Below are positions 1-6,540 of a DNA stretch of 48,446 bases, piece by piece; position 1 is the stretch's first letter, and the number at the start of each line of letters is the position of its first letter. The notes under the pieces were generated by a model, which saw only the letters and a list, made by a program, of their open reading frames with translations, was not told the DNA's origin and ran no database searches. The position numbers and the translations under genes were made by a program. This DNA is from DATEZO01 sp035255485. GTDB lineage: Bacteria; Pseudomonadota; Gammaproteobacteria; Burkholderiales; Burkholderiaceae_D. The DNA lies in contig DATEZO010000239.1 of the NCBI GenBank assembly GCA_035255485.1, forward strand, positions 1-48,446, given 5' to 3'.

Positions 1-653
1 CCGGAAAGATACTGTTGCTCGGCCCAATCAACGGAATGGAGGCCGCTGTAGTCATCCACGGCACCATCCCAACGGGTGATGCGTGCATTGCGCCGGTTAA
101 AAAAATAATCAACTAAGGCAGGCCAGTCTTGAATGAGAGAACAAGCCGCCCCGGGCAAACTGATCAAGACGGTTCCCGCTTGGCCGCCTATGCACAGCAA
201 TGCGGATGTTTCGCCCAATTGGAAGGAGCGCTTATATCGGTGTAATCCACGCATCCGATCTACGGCAGGAGCAAATTTATCGCCCAGTAGATCGAACAGC
301 TCTTGGAAAAGATTAGCGAACGATTCCTCTTCCGGATCAAACTTGAATGTGCAATTCAGATAATCGGTGATGGCAGCGTAGGGATGCAGGCCGCTTGGTG
401 ATATCGGGATTAACTTGTAGCCCCCAAAAGGTTGACCAGTTGGGCAAACAAGACTGATTTCCCCAGTTTCTGGATCAGTGATTGTGTAGATTGGTTTATT
501 GTTCTTTCCCCCCTTATTAACAGTAGGGGGGCATGCCGCCGCACCGTCTCCAGTTGCCTGCTGCGCAGGCAATCTGGCTGCCGCTACGGCGGCACCAAGT
601 TGATTATTAGAGGGGAGATAAGGGGTATTCATGGCCCCTATAGTAAAGGCCAT
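1..653 (-). CDS. Replication initiation protein, Rep_trans family (filamentous phage type), partial
   Basis: The frame is open from an ATG at 653 to the left edge, so the C-terminus lies outside the window. The protein would initiate rolling-circle replication by nicking one strand at a structured origin. The visible part ends with the stretch ARITRWDGAVDDYSG, preceded by GLHRYKRSF and a GGQAGTVLISLPG stretch. These match the conserved core of the PF02486 replication initiation factors found in filamentous phages (RstA-like, Neisseria MDA-type) and related plasmids. The first ~60 residues are low in conserved features. A second in-frame ATG at 632 has a better spaced G-rich sequence upstream, so the exact start is open. 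It follows the 131-residue protein gene by 25 bases. The 91-base cruciform upstream is a candidate target. Family call is firm from motifs; the link to a phage rather than a plasmid is inference. Confidence 0.8.
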   Translation of the reverse strand, partial: MAFTIGAMNTPYLPSNNQLGAAVAAARLPAQQATGDGAAACPPTVNKGGKNNKPIYTITDPETGEISLVCPTGQPFGGYKLIPISPSGLHPYAAITDYLNCTFKFDPEEESFANLFQELFDLLGDKFAPAVDRMRGLHRYKRSFQLGETSALLCIGGQAGTVLISLPGAACSLIQDWPALVDYFFNRRNARITRWDGAVDDYSGLHSVDWAEQQYLS

Positions 654-666
654 AAATGCATTTTGT

Positions 667-687
667 AAAGGGTATTAATTACCCTTT
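667..687. repeat. Inverted repeat between the small protein gene and rep
   Basis: Two perfect 8-base arms, AAAGGGTA at 667-674 and TACCCTTT at 680-687, are separated by 5 bases. The repeat overlaps the stop codon of the 131-residue gene and lies just ahead of the rep start. On the plus strand it is followed by a T-rich stretch at 689-697. On the minus strand, the direction of the genes, there is no T-run. It could be an attenuator or protein-binding site controlling rep, or a weak plus-strand terminator. Confidence 0.4.
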
Positions 688-1074
688 GTTGTTTTTTTGG
701 TTACTGGCTAATTCGCGCCGGTTTTCAATCGGAATATCACCACTGACTGCTTTCCAGAAACTCCCCAGTTTGGTGGCGACTTCATAGCCGAGTGAACGCA
801 TGGCAACCGGTCCTTCTTCTGGAAAAAAATCACGTACTTGAATGCCGAGAATTTCTTCGTATTTGCGTAGAGTGCGTTTGTTATGCACTAGTACTAATAC
901 TTTCCAGCCGACATAGTCACCGAGCATCAGCATGCCGAGGGCTTTTTCCAGCTCATCAATTGAGCCGGAAAAGCGATTCAGTGCATCATTGACAATCAGG
1001 ATCAATTGATCGGAGCGCGGGGATGGGTGAACTTCTTCAGGAGATGGGGTAGGGTATTTGTCTTTTCGTGCCAT
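679..1074 (-). CDS. Small protein of unknown function upstream of the phage-type rep gene
   Basis: This 131-residue protein starts at the ATG at 1074, which has GGAG seven bases upstream (GGAGTAATTACGATG). A longer reading starting at 1227 would run through the cruciform and is unlikely. The N-terminus is polar and rich in Pro, Ser and Lys. The C-terminal two thirds look globular, with an alternating hydrophobic pattern (VGWKVLVLVHNKRTL) and helical predicted character. I see no signal peptide, membrane segment or recognised catalytic motif. It lies between the cruciform and the replication initiator and is probably transcribed with the latter. In filamentous phages this position often carries a regulator or small replication accessory protein, but nothing in the sequence proves this. 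Confidence 0.7.
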   Translation of the reverse strand: MARKDKYPTPSPEEVHPSPRSDQLILIVNDALNRFSGSIDELEKALGMLMLGDYVGWKVLVLVHNKRTLRKYEEILGIQVRDFFPEEGPVAMRSLGYEVATKLGSFWKAVSGDIPIENRRELASNQKNNKG

Positions 1075-1130
1075 CGTAATTACTCCTAGATGGACAAAGG
1101 ATAGAGCATTAAGGGGTATTCGGCAACCTG

Positions 1131-1221
1131 TGCTCCGTGGTCCACACATACCCACCGCCCCCGGCGCTCTTAGGCGTGATAGGCGCCGGCGCCGGGGGCC
1201 GTGGATATGTGCTGCTACGGC
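1131..1221. repeat. Large imperfect cruciform, candidate replication origin or packaging hairpin
   Basis: The arms 1145-1167 and 1189-1211 pair over 23 bases with two mismatches. The inner part is extremely GC-rich (GCCCCCGGCGC against its complement), and the loop is 21 bases (1168-1188). The pairing can be extended outward by GTGC/CGT blocks near 1131-1139 and 1214-1221 with small bulges. No T-run follows in either direction, so it is not an ordinary terminator. Rolling-circle initiators of the Rep_trans class act at cruciform origins, and filamentous phages carry a GC-rich packaging hairpin. The position between the accessory genes and the replication gene fits both. Confidence 0.6.
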
Positions 1222-1223
1222 AC

Positions 1224-1760
1224 TCAAACTGGTGTTACGCCGCTCTCTAGCTCAAACTTAGGTGCTCCTAGAGATGGCCGTACTCCTTTATAGCCCAGCT
1301 CAGCTGCAATCGTGCGAATTCTATCTACGCCAAGTAAATGTAATTGCTGAATCGCAGCGGTCATACATTTATAATTGGAAAGATCCTGCTCGGTTAGATG
1401 ATCCTTGCCGGATAGTTCGAAGAATCCCTCAACAGAAAGATCAATTGAGAACGACTTTTCGTTTTTCTTTTCCTTAGGCTTCTTTGGGCCTTTAGCTTGG
1501 CTAACCTTGGTTCCAATGAGTGTTAGGTTGTATGTAATGACGACAGGCAGGGGCGGTGAGTTCTCGCTTTCCGCTTTTGGAATCTTCACGAATTCTGAAT
1601 TCGCTTCCAGAGAAAACGAACCTTTCGGAGCTTCTTCTGGTGTCAAATATCGTTCGCACTTAAGGTTAACTAGACGAAAGTCCTTAAGTATCAACTCAAA
1701 GTCGGTGCTATTTAATGCGCTCGCCTTTGATGTTTTACTTTGCTTTCTATTGGTTGCCAT
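1224..1760 (-). CDS. SecB-like chaperone of a toxin-antitoxin-chaperone module
   Basis: The 178-residue product resembles the SecB fold as seen in toxin-associated SecB homologues. The N-terminal strand region is FELILKDFRLVNLKCERY (residues 21-38), followed by a mid-protein strand VVITYNLTLIG (73-83). A lysine-rich loop (about 90-103) leads to the strand SFSIDLSVEGFFEL (103-116). Two C-terminal helices around 123-156 carry the LSNY and LHLLGVDRIRTIAAELGY pattern. In such systems the chaperone protects the antitoxin from degradation and is needed for toxin control. The start at 1760 has GAGGAAGA upstream. The gene begins 49 bases inside the end of hicB, so the two are probably translationally coupled. 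There is no evidence that it serves general export. The family call rests on pattern and context, not on close identity to housekeeping SecB. Confidence 0.72.
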   Translation of the reverse strand: MATNRKQSKTSKASALNSTDFELILKDFRLVNLKCERYLTPEEAPKGSFSLEANSEFVKIPKAESENSPPLPVVITYNLTLIGTKVSQAKGPKKPKEKKNEKSFSIDLSVEGFFELSGKDHLTEQDLSNYKCMTAAIQQLHLLGVDRIRTIAAELGYKGVRPSLGAPKFELESGVTPV

Positions 1761-2200
1761 GGTGCGATTTCTTCCTCATCGTATTCATTAGACTGGTTAG
1801 ATATATTGTTCGGGACGTTATGTACGTGCGTGTGGTTTTCCGTGATTTGAATGGTCGGAGACTTATCGGATATTCCAAGTGATACACACTCCTTGACAAA
1901 TTCATTTAGCGACTGTCTCCGCTCTATGGCGGTTATGCAGGCGCGACGGTGCATCTCCGGTGTTAGGCGGACATTGAATGTGCCACTACAAGGTTTATCC
2001 GGATTTAGCCCTTCGCGTTCGCAAGTGTCGAGGTAGTTATCTACGGCGGCTCTAAAAGACTCCTCAAGTTCAGAAGGGCTTTCTCCCTCATACGTGATTA
2101 AGTCGTTCACGAATAGCACTTGTCCATGTAGGCAATTGTCCTCGAGACTAACCTCGATTGAACCTAGATAATTCTTATGGCTCAAAAGTTTACTGCTCAT
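1712..2200 (-). CDS. hicB: HicB-family antitoxin with C-terminal extension
   Basis: The 162-residue protein has the HicB-like partial RNase H fold at residues ~12-70 (GSIEVSLEDNCLHGQV followed by YEGESPSELEESFRAAVDNYL). A ribbon-helix-helix DNA-binding segment follows at ~73-108 (FNVRLTPEMHRRA, SLNEFVKECVS). The tail from residue 111 to 162 is unusual for HicB. It is polar, with a histidine-rich patch, then an acidic and aromatic motif EYDEEEIAPW (139-148) and a basic end. In tripartite systems such a tail is the chaperone-addiction (ChAD) segment recognised by the SecB-like partner. It follows hicA by three bases and overlaps the chaperone gene by 49 bases. It should bind HicA and repress the operon, perhaps at the palindrome at 2486-2506. 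Confidence 0.85.
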   Translation of the reverse strand: MSSKLLSHKNYLGSIEVSLEDNCLHGQVLFVNDLITYEGESPSELEESFRAAVDNYLDTCEREGLNPDKPCSGTFNVRLTPEMHRRACITAIERRQSLNEFVKECVSLGISDKSPTIQITENHTHVHNVPNNISNQSNEYDEEEIAPWQPIESKVKHQRRAH

Positions 2201-2203
2201 AAT

Positions 2204-2458
2204 TTATCCCTTGGTTATCCCAAATTCTTTTAATTTCACAATCACGCTTCTAATCGCATAACGCTTTACGATATTGCCAGGATGAGGCTTATGCAGGAAG
2301 ATCTTTTGCCCGGTTGAGGAATAAAAGCATCTATAGGAGCCGCCCTTATCTGAGATCTCGTTGTATCCATACCCTTTCAGATAGGCAACCAATTCCTCCC
2401 ACGTCAAATCCGCAGGAACGGAGTTAAATCGAGCCTCCAATTTGTCTTGTTTTGACAC
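2204..2458 (-). CDS. hicA: HicA-family mRNA interferase toxin
   Basis: The 84-residue protein has the HicA double-stranded RNA-binding-like fold. A helix TWEELVAYLKGYGY (19-32) precedes the glycine turn KGGSY (38-42). The strand ending in FLHKPHPGN (54-62) and a final helix follow. This is the longer HicA subgroup with the LHKPHPGN signature. The catalytic histidine usually found in the G-S-H turn is replaced by tyrosine (Gly40-Ser41-Tyr42), so His56 or His59 may matter instead, or activity may be reduced. Toxins of this family cleave mRNA and arrest growth until neutralised by HicB. It is the first gene of the three-gene operon, which is the usual hicA-hicB order. Confidence 0.82.
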   Translation of the reverse strand: MSKQDKLEARFNSVPADLTWEELVAYLKGYGYNEISDKGGSYRCFYSSTGQKIFLHKPHPGNIVKRYAIRSVIVKLKEFGITKG

Positions 2459-2485
2459 TTGATTATTATCCAGCGAATATGGAAA

Positions 2486-2506
2486 TGCAACTGGAATTCA
2501 GTTGCA
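2486..2506. promoter_or_regulatory. Palindrome upstream of hicA, candidate HicB operator
   Basis: Perfect 8-base arms TGCAACTG (2486-2493) and CAGTTGCA (2499-2506) flank a GAATT spacer, 28 bases upstream of the hicA start. HicB proteins with ribbon-helix-helix domains bind such palindromes for autoregulation. TTGCAA and TTGCAT hexamers inside it could act as -35 elements, but no convincing -10 at the right spacing is visible. Confidence 0.5.
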
Positions 2507-2841
2507 AAATGTGATTCTACACAAATTCCCCACCGCAAGCGAGAAAACCTTGTGAGTTGTTAAATGCAAAACTTGCGCGCCGGCGCTATTCAAGTCAATT
2601 TGCAGGTGGTTTCTAAAGATGGCGCTCAATTAGAACGTAGGAACCAATAGCACAGACTTATAGTTTAGGAAGAAAAAGCGGTCTGTAGAACAGGTTAATA
2701 GCCTATCTAGTCATTTAAAATTTGGAGTTGTGCCCTACGTAAAGTGTGTGTGCCATATTTGTGACTGACTATGATTAGTGAACAGTTTGGCAAGCAGTGC
2801 AAGTGGTTGAATTATATAGCTGCGTTTGAGTATAAAAGCGA
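2507..2841. other. Non-coding stretch between the TAC module and the tRNA scar
   Basis: No open frame with a plausible start or recognisable protein is seen on either strand. Base composition is AT-rich compared with the sugar operon further right. No integrase gene and no convincing direct repeat array is visible. It would hold the hicA promoter at its left end and recombinase arm sites, if any, at its right end. Confidence 0.4.
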
Positions 2842-2886
2842 CTACGAACCAAGGGGTCGTGGGTTCGATTCCTGCCAGCCGCACCA
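2842..2886 (+). repeat. tRNA-Arg(ACG) 3' fragment, element attachment-site scar
   Basis: From the anticodon loop onward the sequence reads as a clean tRNA: loop CTACGAA (anticodon ACG), stem CCAAG, variable loop GGGTC, T-stem GTGGG, T-loop TTCGATT, T-stem CCTGC, acceptor CAGCCGC, then ACCA. The 5' half (acceptor strand GCGGCTG, D-arm, 5' anticodon stem CTTGG) is absent upstream. Tyrosine recombinases integrate elements into tRNA 3' ends and leave such a fragment at one end. The intact tRNA should therefore lie beyond the left edge, at the other end of the element. A terminator follows directly, as for a real tRNA gene. Confidence 0.85.
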
Positions 2887-2894
2887 GTAATAGC

Positions 2895-2933
2895 AAAGGG
2901 GGTTAGTGACAATAGTCGCTAATCCCCTTTTTC
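2895..2933 (+). terminator. Rho-independent terminator of the tRNA-Arg locus
   Basis: A stem of about 12 pairs forms between GGGGTTAGTGAC and GTCGCTAATCCCC with an AATA loop and one bulged base, followed by TTTTT. It lies nine bases after the CCA of the tRNA fragment and probably belonged to the original tRNA transcription unit. Confidence 0.75.
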
Positions 2934-3180
2934 TATTTGTGGCTTTGTACCCCGCAATCAGAATTGCCGAAGGCGTCCTTAATGCTCCAGCGGTAAGCCT
3001 TGGACCGGTGTATTGTTTTGTTACCATTGATTCCATGTAAGCATCAACTTCGTGCTCATCCCAAGCTATTCTGCGTTCCGAAATGAGAAACGGTTTTGAA
3101 AAATTGCCCTCCTTCTCAATTTTTGTGTAGCTGGCCGATCTACTGAGGCGCAATTTTTTCCCAATTCCTTAATGTTGATC
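2931..3180 (-). pseudogene. AlpA-like excisionase/regulator, frameshifted remnant
   Basis: The minus strand encodes RLSRSASYTKIEKEG followed by ISERRIAWDEHEVDAYMES, the typical winged helix-turn-helix of AlpA-family regulators of prophages and islands. The normal N-terminal leader, WINIKELGK, is present just upstream but in another frame. The switch falls in a run of six A residues (forward 3154-3159). No ATG opens the combined frame, and downstream the frame has no stop until it runs into the tRNA scar, so the gene looks broken at both ends. AlpA genes usually sit beside an integrase in tRNA-borne elements, so this is probably debris of an older or neighbouring insertion. Confidence 0.55.
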
Positions 3181-3248
3181 CAGCGCAATTGCTGCGAGAA
3201 GGATGTGAAAACACGCCCTGTGCAAAACAGGGCGAACTAATGCAGCGT

Positions 3249-3506
3249 GCTCTGGTGCAAATAGGGCTATCGGCTGAAATTCTGCGCTTTACAGGTCATG
3301 GCAGCGCGCAGGAGCATGGAGGACCTGTTCAAGGGGCGGCACTTTGAACAGGAAATTATTATTCTGTGCGTACCTTGGCACCTGTGCTACAAGCTGTCAT
3401 CGCGTGATTGGAATGCCGCACTTGCTGCAGGATCAATGCAGATTGAAAGCTAGACAGCCATTGCATGTGCAGAAATTTGCACCAGAACCCGGCAGAGTCC
3501 GACGCC
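3249..3506 (+). pseudogene. IS6-family transposase remnant
   Basis: The frame from 3298 begins with the IS6/IS26-type opening DLFKGRHFEQEIIILCV and HLCYKLSSRDW, then diverges and stops near 3452. A second block in the +2-related frame reads HVQKFAPEPGRV (about 3466-3501), which matches the next conserved segment of these transposases. The catalytic DDE region is gone. A sequence CTCTGGTGCAAATA (3250-3263) resembles the usual IS6 terminal inverted repeat. The remnant abuts the end of the sugar operon. A perfect 7-base hairpin (3214-3234) without a T-run lies just to the left. Confidence 0.6.
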
Positions 3507-3515
3507 GCAGAAGAA

Positions 3516-4781
3516 TCAAAGATCGGCACGAAGTACCGGCCAACGGTACTCGATCCGGTTACCGCGTACCCCAACCAGATCGCCGAACTGTAGCAGGACC
3601 GCTTCGGATTGCATTGGCCGCAAAAACAGAAAATCATCCGCTGCCAGAACGACTCCTCTGGCGGCGTAATAACCTTCCTGGTTCGAACTTGTATAAATCC
3701 CGGCCCTCCGGACACCGCCGGGGGATTCCGGCTCAGCCTGCCAGTTGCCCCCGTAGACAAACAGCGTATCCGCGCTGTTTCTGTCCCAGGATGACATCGG
3801 GCTGCCCAACCATTCCAGAGTGGGCAGTCCTGTGCTGGGGTGTCGTTTGAGTATTGGCGTAGCAATGAAGGCGGCGGGTTCGAAGTCGGCGAGAATGCGC
3901 AGGTCGTAATGTGTCGGTTTCAACAACGCGGAGCCGACCGATATGTCATTGAGCGGCGAGCCGGTTTCGTGATGGCGGAAGGTAGGACTACCGGCGCCGT
4001 TGAAAGTCAAGGGGCCTGGGGAAAGCTCCGGAAACTGGCGGTGAAGCATGTCGATAAATGCCGCATAGCGTGCTTTTACCTTGGGGATTTCGCTCTTTCC
4101 GAGAAATTCCGGCAGGCCCATGATGTGCGCGTCGTAGCCCATGAAGCCTGAAAAAATCAGGTATTCCGGGTTGCGGGCAATGGTTCCAAGCGCGCCCGCC
4201 AGCGCCCCTGGGTCGGCAAAGCCACCGCGGTGCAGGCCGACATCGATTTCCAGATTGACTCTCAGTTGCAGCTGCCGGCCTTTTGCCAGCTCAAGATATT
4301 GGGCCAGCCGTGCATCCGAATCGACCAGCCATTGCAACTGGCGCGAAGGGTCAAACGAGCCGCTGTGCCGGTCGTAGAAGGTTGCCAACGCCGCTACAGG
4401 CATCGGTTTGCCAAGTAGCAGGTCGGCCTGTGGCCGCAGGCGCACCAGCTCCTCGATGAATGGGCGATGGAACACCATCCCCGCATTTGTCCCGGCGCGC
4501 CTTGCAATGTACTCAACCAGTCCGGGGCTCGGCACTGACTTGACCACGATACGATAATTGCGTGGCATGCCCACCCGCGCCGATTTGACTACGCGATCGA
4601 TGTTGCGGTCGAGCCGGTCCAGATCGATCAGCAGCACGGGCCTGTCGATCCCATACCGGCGTAGCGTTGCATTGAGCTTTGCAAAATAGGGCAAGTGCCC
4701 GCCGTTGAATTCGCGAGGCCTTGCCAACGCCAGCGCGGCGCTTGCTGCACCACCGATAAGCAGAGTCCGGCGCGAGATCAT
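3516..4781 (-). CDS. Tat-exported PLP enzyme, alanine racemase/D-threonine aldolase fold
   Basis: The 421-residue protein starts with a twin-arginine signal (MISRRTLLIGGAASAALALA), so it should act in the periplasm or be membrane-anchored there. The barrel domain begins VLLIDLDRLDRNI (49-61). Lys81 in RIVVKS sits where the PLP Schiff-base lysine of the fold-type III family is found. The middle contains LRVNLEIDVGLHRGG and a GSPTF motif, as in metal-dependent D-threonine aldolase-like proteins. A C-terminal beta domain carries the VYGGNW stretch. The true reaction (racemase, aldolase or deaminase) is not clear. GGAG lies eight bases upstream of the ATG. It is the last gene of the operon, one base after the flavoprotein gene, so both probably work together outside the cytoplasm. 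Confidence 0.75.
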   Translation of the reverse strand: MISRRTLLIGGAASAALALARPREFNGGHLPYFAKLNATLRRYGIDRPVLLIDLDRLDRNIDRVVKSARVGMPRNYRIVVKSVPSPGLVEYIARRAGTNAGMVFHRPFIEELVRLRPQADLLLGKPMPVAALATFYDRHSGSFDPSRQLQWLVDSDARLAQYLELAKGRQLQLRVNLEIDVGLHRGGFADPGALAGALGTIARNPEYLIFSGFMGYDAHIMGLPEFLGKSEIPKVKARYAAFIDMLHRQFPELSPGPLTFNGAGSPTFRHHETGSPLNDISVGSALLKPTHYDLRILADFEPAAFIATPILKRHPSTGLPTLEWLGSPMSSWDRNSADTLFVYGGNWQAEPESPGGVRRAGIYTSSNQEGYYAARGVVLAADDFLFLRPMQSEAVLLQFGDLVGVRGNRIEYRWPVLRADL

Positions 4782-4782
4782 G

Positions 4783-6198
4783 TCAGGCTCCGAAGATTTT
4801 TTTCAAGTAGGGATTGAGCATCTTGCCCTGCGGGTCGAGGGTGCGGCGAATCTCCTGGAAATCCTTCCAATGCTTCGGGTAGAGGGCGAACAGGCGTCTG
4901 GCGTCGAGCGTATGCAGTTTGCCCCAGTGGGGCCGCCCCTCGTATTTCCAGAAGATGGGTTCGATTTCGGCGAAATAAGGCTTGAAGTCGATGTCGCCGA
5001 ACTGGTGTACGGCAATACATGCGCTCGGCCGCCCCTGGAACATCGACAGCCAGATGTCATCGCTGGCGACTCGGCGATACTCGAGTGGGAAACACACAGG
5101 GATTTTCCGTTCGCGAATGGTCTGCAGGATTTCACGAACGCACGCTGGACCAGCTTCAGCCGGCACCATGTACTCCATTTCGCGGAAGCGCACGACGCGA
5201 ACGTGAGGAAAGACCTGGTAAGACGGGCCAGTGCGGATGGTCGAGGCCGCATCACCCAGCGCGATTTTCAGCACACGATCGTAGATTGCGTTTGCCCCCG
5301 GCATCCAGTTCACCGCATTAAACAGCTTGCGCAGGTCGTTGACAGCCGACGGATCGTCTTCCCCCACGTCCTTGTCGCCCGGTTTGACCGGATCGGTGGC
5401 AACGGTCACGCACAGGTTCGAATTCGTCAGCGGGAAAAACTCGAAATGCCGATGCCGTGCAAATCGCGTGCCCAGTTCGGCAAGCACGTCTTCAGTCCGT
5501 TCGACCTGGTTGACTTCGGTAAGCTGGAAGGACGCCTCATTTTGCAGCCGGATGCGGGTCGCGATGCCCAGTGCACCGAGCGATGTGCGCGCCGCGTTGA
5601 ATATCTCGGGGTGCTGCGTGGCGGAGCACTCGATCAATTCGCCGCCGGGCGTCACCAGCGTAAGGCTGATGACATAACTCGACAGCGAACCGAAACGCGG
5701 CCCGGTAGCGTGGACCGAAGTGGCAATGGCACCACCCAGGGCGGGATAGTCCATGTCCGGCATGTTGGGCAATGCCTGGCCAACGCCTGCGAGCAGCGGG
5801 CCGAGGTCATGCAGCCGCGTACCCGCCCACAGCTCGGCCTGCAGCGTGGCTTCGTCGTAGTTGATGAGGCCGCTCAGCAGGTCGGTGGCAACTAGCGTAT
5901 TGTCAGTCGGCACCAGGCCGGTAAAGGAGTGGCTCGATCCCACGGCACGCACCGTGCCCTTCGCCTTGCGGAGCATGTCAGCAAGTTGTGCTTCCGAAGC
6001 AGGGCCGAGCCGCTCCTTCGGGAAGCAATGCTCAGTGCCTGCCCAGTTGACCCAAGGCAGAGGTTTGCCCGGCGCGTAAGCGACTGGTGCCTGAGGCTCG
6101 GTGCCGCTCGGCGCACACCCAGGCAACAGAGTTGCGGCGGCGCCGGCGGCTATCCCTAGAAATTGGCGGCGTTTCCTATTCATCTCATCAGGCATCAT
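4783..6198 (-). CDS. Tat-exported FAD-binding oxidoreductase, D-arabinono-1,4-lactone oxidase family
   Basis: This 471-residue protein belongs to the VAO-type flavoproteins that oxidise aldonolactones or alditols. The signal has two arginines before a hydrophobic run (RKRRQFLGIAAGAAATLLPGC). Cys28 could be lipidated, which would tether the enzyme to the membrane. The FAD loop is RAVGSSHSF (84-92), where His90 is in the region that can carry the flavin. The ALO C-terminal signature includes RPHWGKLH and a final LNPYL. It overlaps the cytochrome c gene by four bases, and the natural inference is that the cytochrome takes its electrons. A start six residues later (6183) is possible but has a weaker ribosome site than GGAAGGGA ahead of 6198. 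Confidence 0.85.
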   Translation of the reverse strand: MMPDEMNRKRRQFLGIAAGAAATLLPGCAPSGTEPQAPVAYAPGKPLPWVNWAGTEHCFPKERLGPASEAQLADMLRKAKGTVRAVGSSHSFTGLVPTDNTLVATDLLSGLINYDEATLQAELWAGTRLHDLGPLLAGVGQALPNMPDMDYPALGGAIATSVHATGPRFGSLSSYVISLTLVTPGGELIECSATQHPEIFNAARTSLGALGIATRIRLQNEASFQLTEVNQVERTEDVLAELGTRFARHRHFEFFPLTNSNLCVTVATDPVKPGDKDVGEDDPSAVNDLRKLFNAVNWMPGANAIYDRVLKIALGDAASTIRTGPSYQVFPHVRVVRFREMEYMVPAEAGPACVREILQTIRERKIPVCFPLEYRRVASDDIWLSMFQGRPSACIAVHQFGDIDFKPYFAEIEPIFWKYEGRPHWGKLHTLDARRLFALYPKHWKDFQEIRRTLDPQGKMLNPYLKKIFGA

Positions 6199-6512
6199 TT
6201 TTTCCCTTCCAGTCCGGCGACCACTCGGATCAGCACCCGCAGATCGGTTTCGTCACAGGCGGCGCAATAGCCGAGAGGTGGCATCCCGCGCATGCCTTGC
6301 ACAACATTGCGCAGCAGCGCATCTTCGCCTTGCCGGTTGCGGCCGCGCCAGTCCTCTGGCCTGCCCATGACAGGAACACCGATGTTTTCCCGCGCATGGC
6401 ATTGCAGGCAATTGTTCTGCAGCAGCTTGAGTTGGCGGGCGGTCACTTCGGCCTGCGTGGAGAGTGGAGCTGCAAGCCACAGCGCACTGATCACGATCAC
6501 TGGAATTCGCAT
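6195..6512 (-). CDS. Periplasmic cytochrome c, c5 type
   Basis: The 105-residue precursor has a signal peptide of about 21 residues and a single haem site CLQCH (Cys35, Cys38, His39). Met77 in MRGMPPLG is the likely sixth ligand. Cys83 and Cys86 in YCAACDE form the disulfide typical of the c5 class. Length and layout are normal for the family. It overlaps the flavoprotein gene by four bases (ATGA) and follows the aldehyde dehydrogenase by 28 bases. It is probably the electron carrier between the periplasmic flavoprotein and the respiratory chain. Confidence 0.87.
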   Translation of the reverse strand: MRIPVIVISALWLAAPLSTQAEVTARQLKLLQNNCLQCHARENIGVPVMGRPEDWRGRNRQGEDALLRNVVQGMRGMPPLGYCAACDETDLRVLIRVVAGLEGKK

Positions 6513-6540
6513 TGTCTTGTCCCCGGTTTAGTATTGGCCC

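Noticed and set aside
1145..1211. Reading the large hairpin as an ordinary terminator of the secB-like gene
   Set aside because: No T-run follows on the transcribed strand, and the stem is much longer and more GC-rich than needed.
3840..5895. Plus-strand frames opposite the flavoprotein and PLP-enzyme genes
   Set aside because: The minus-strand reading has complete family motifs and ribosome sites; the plus-strand frames have neither.
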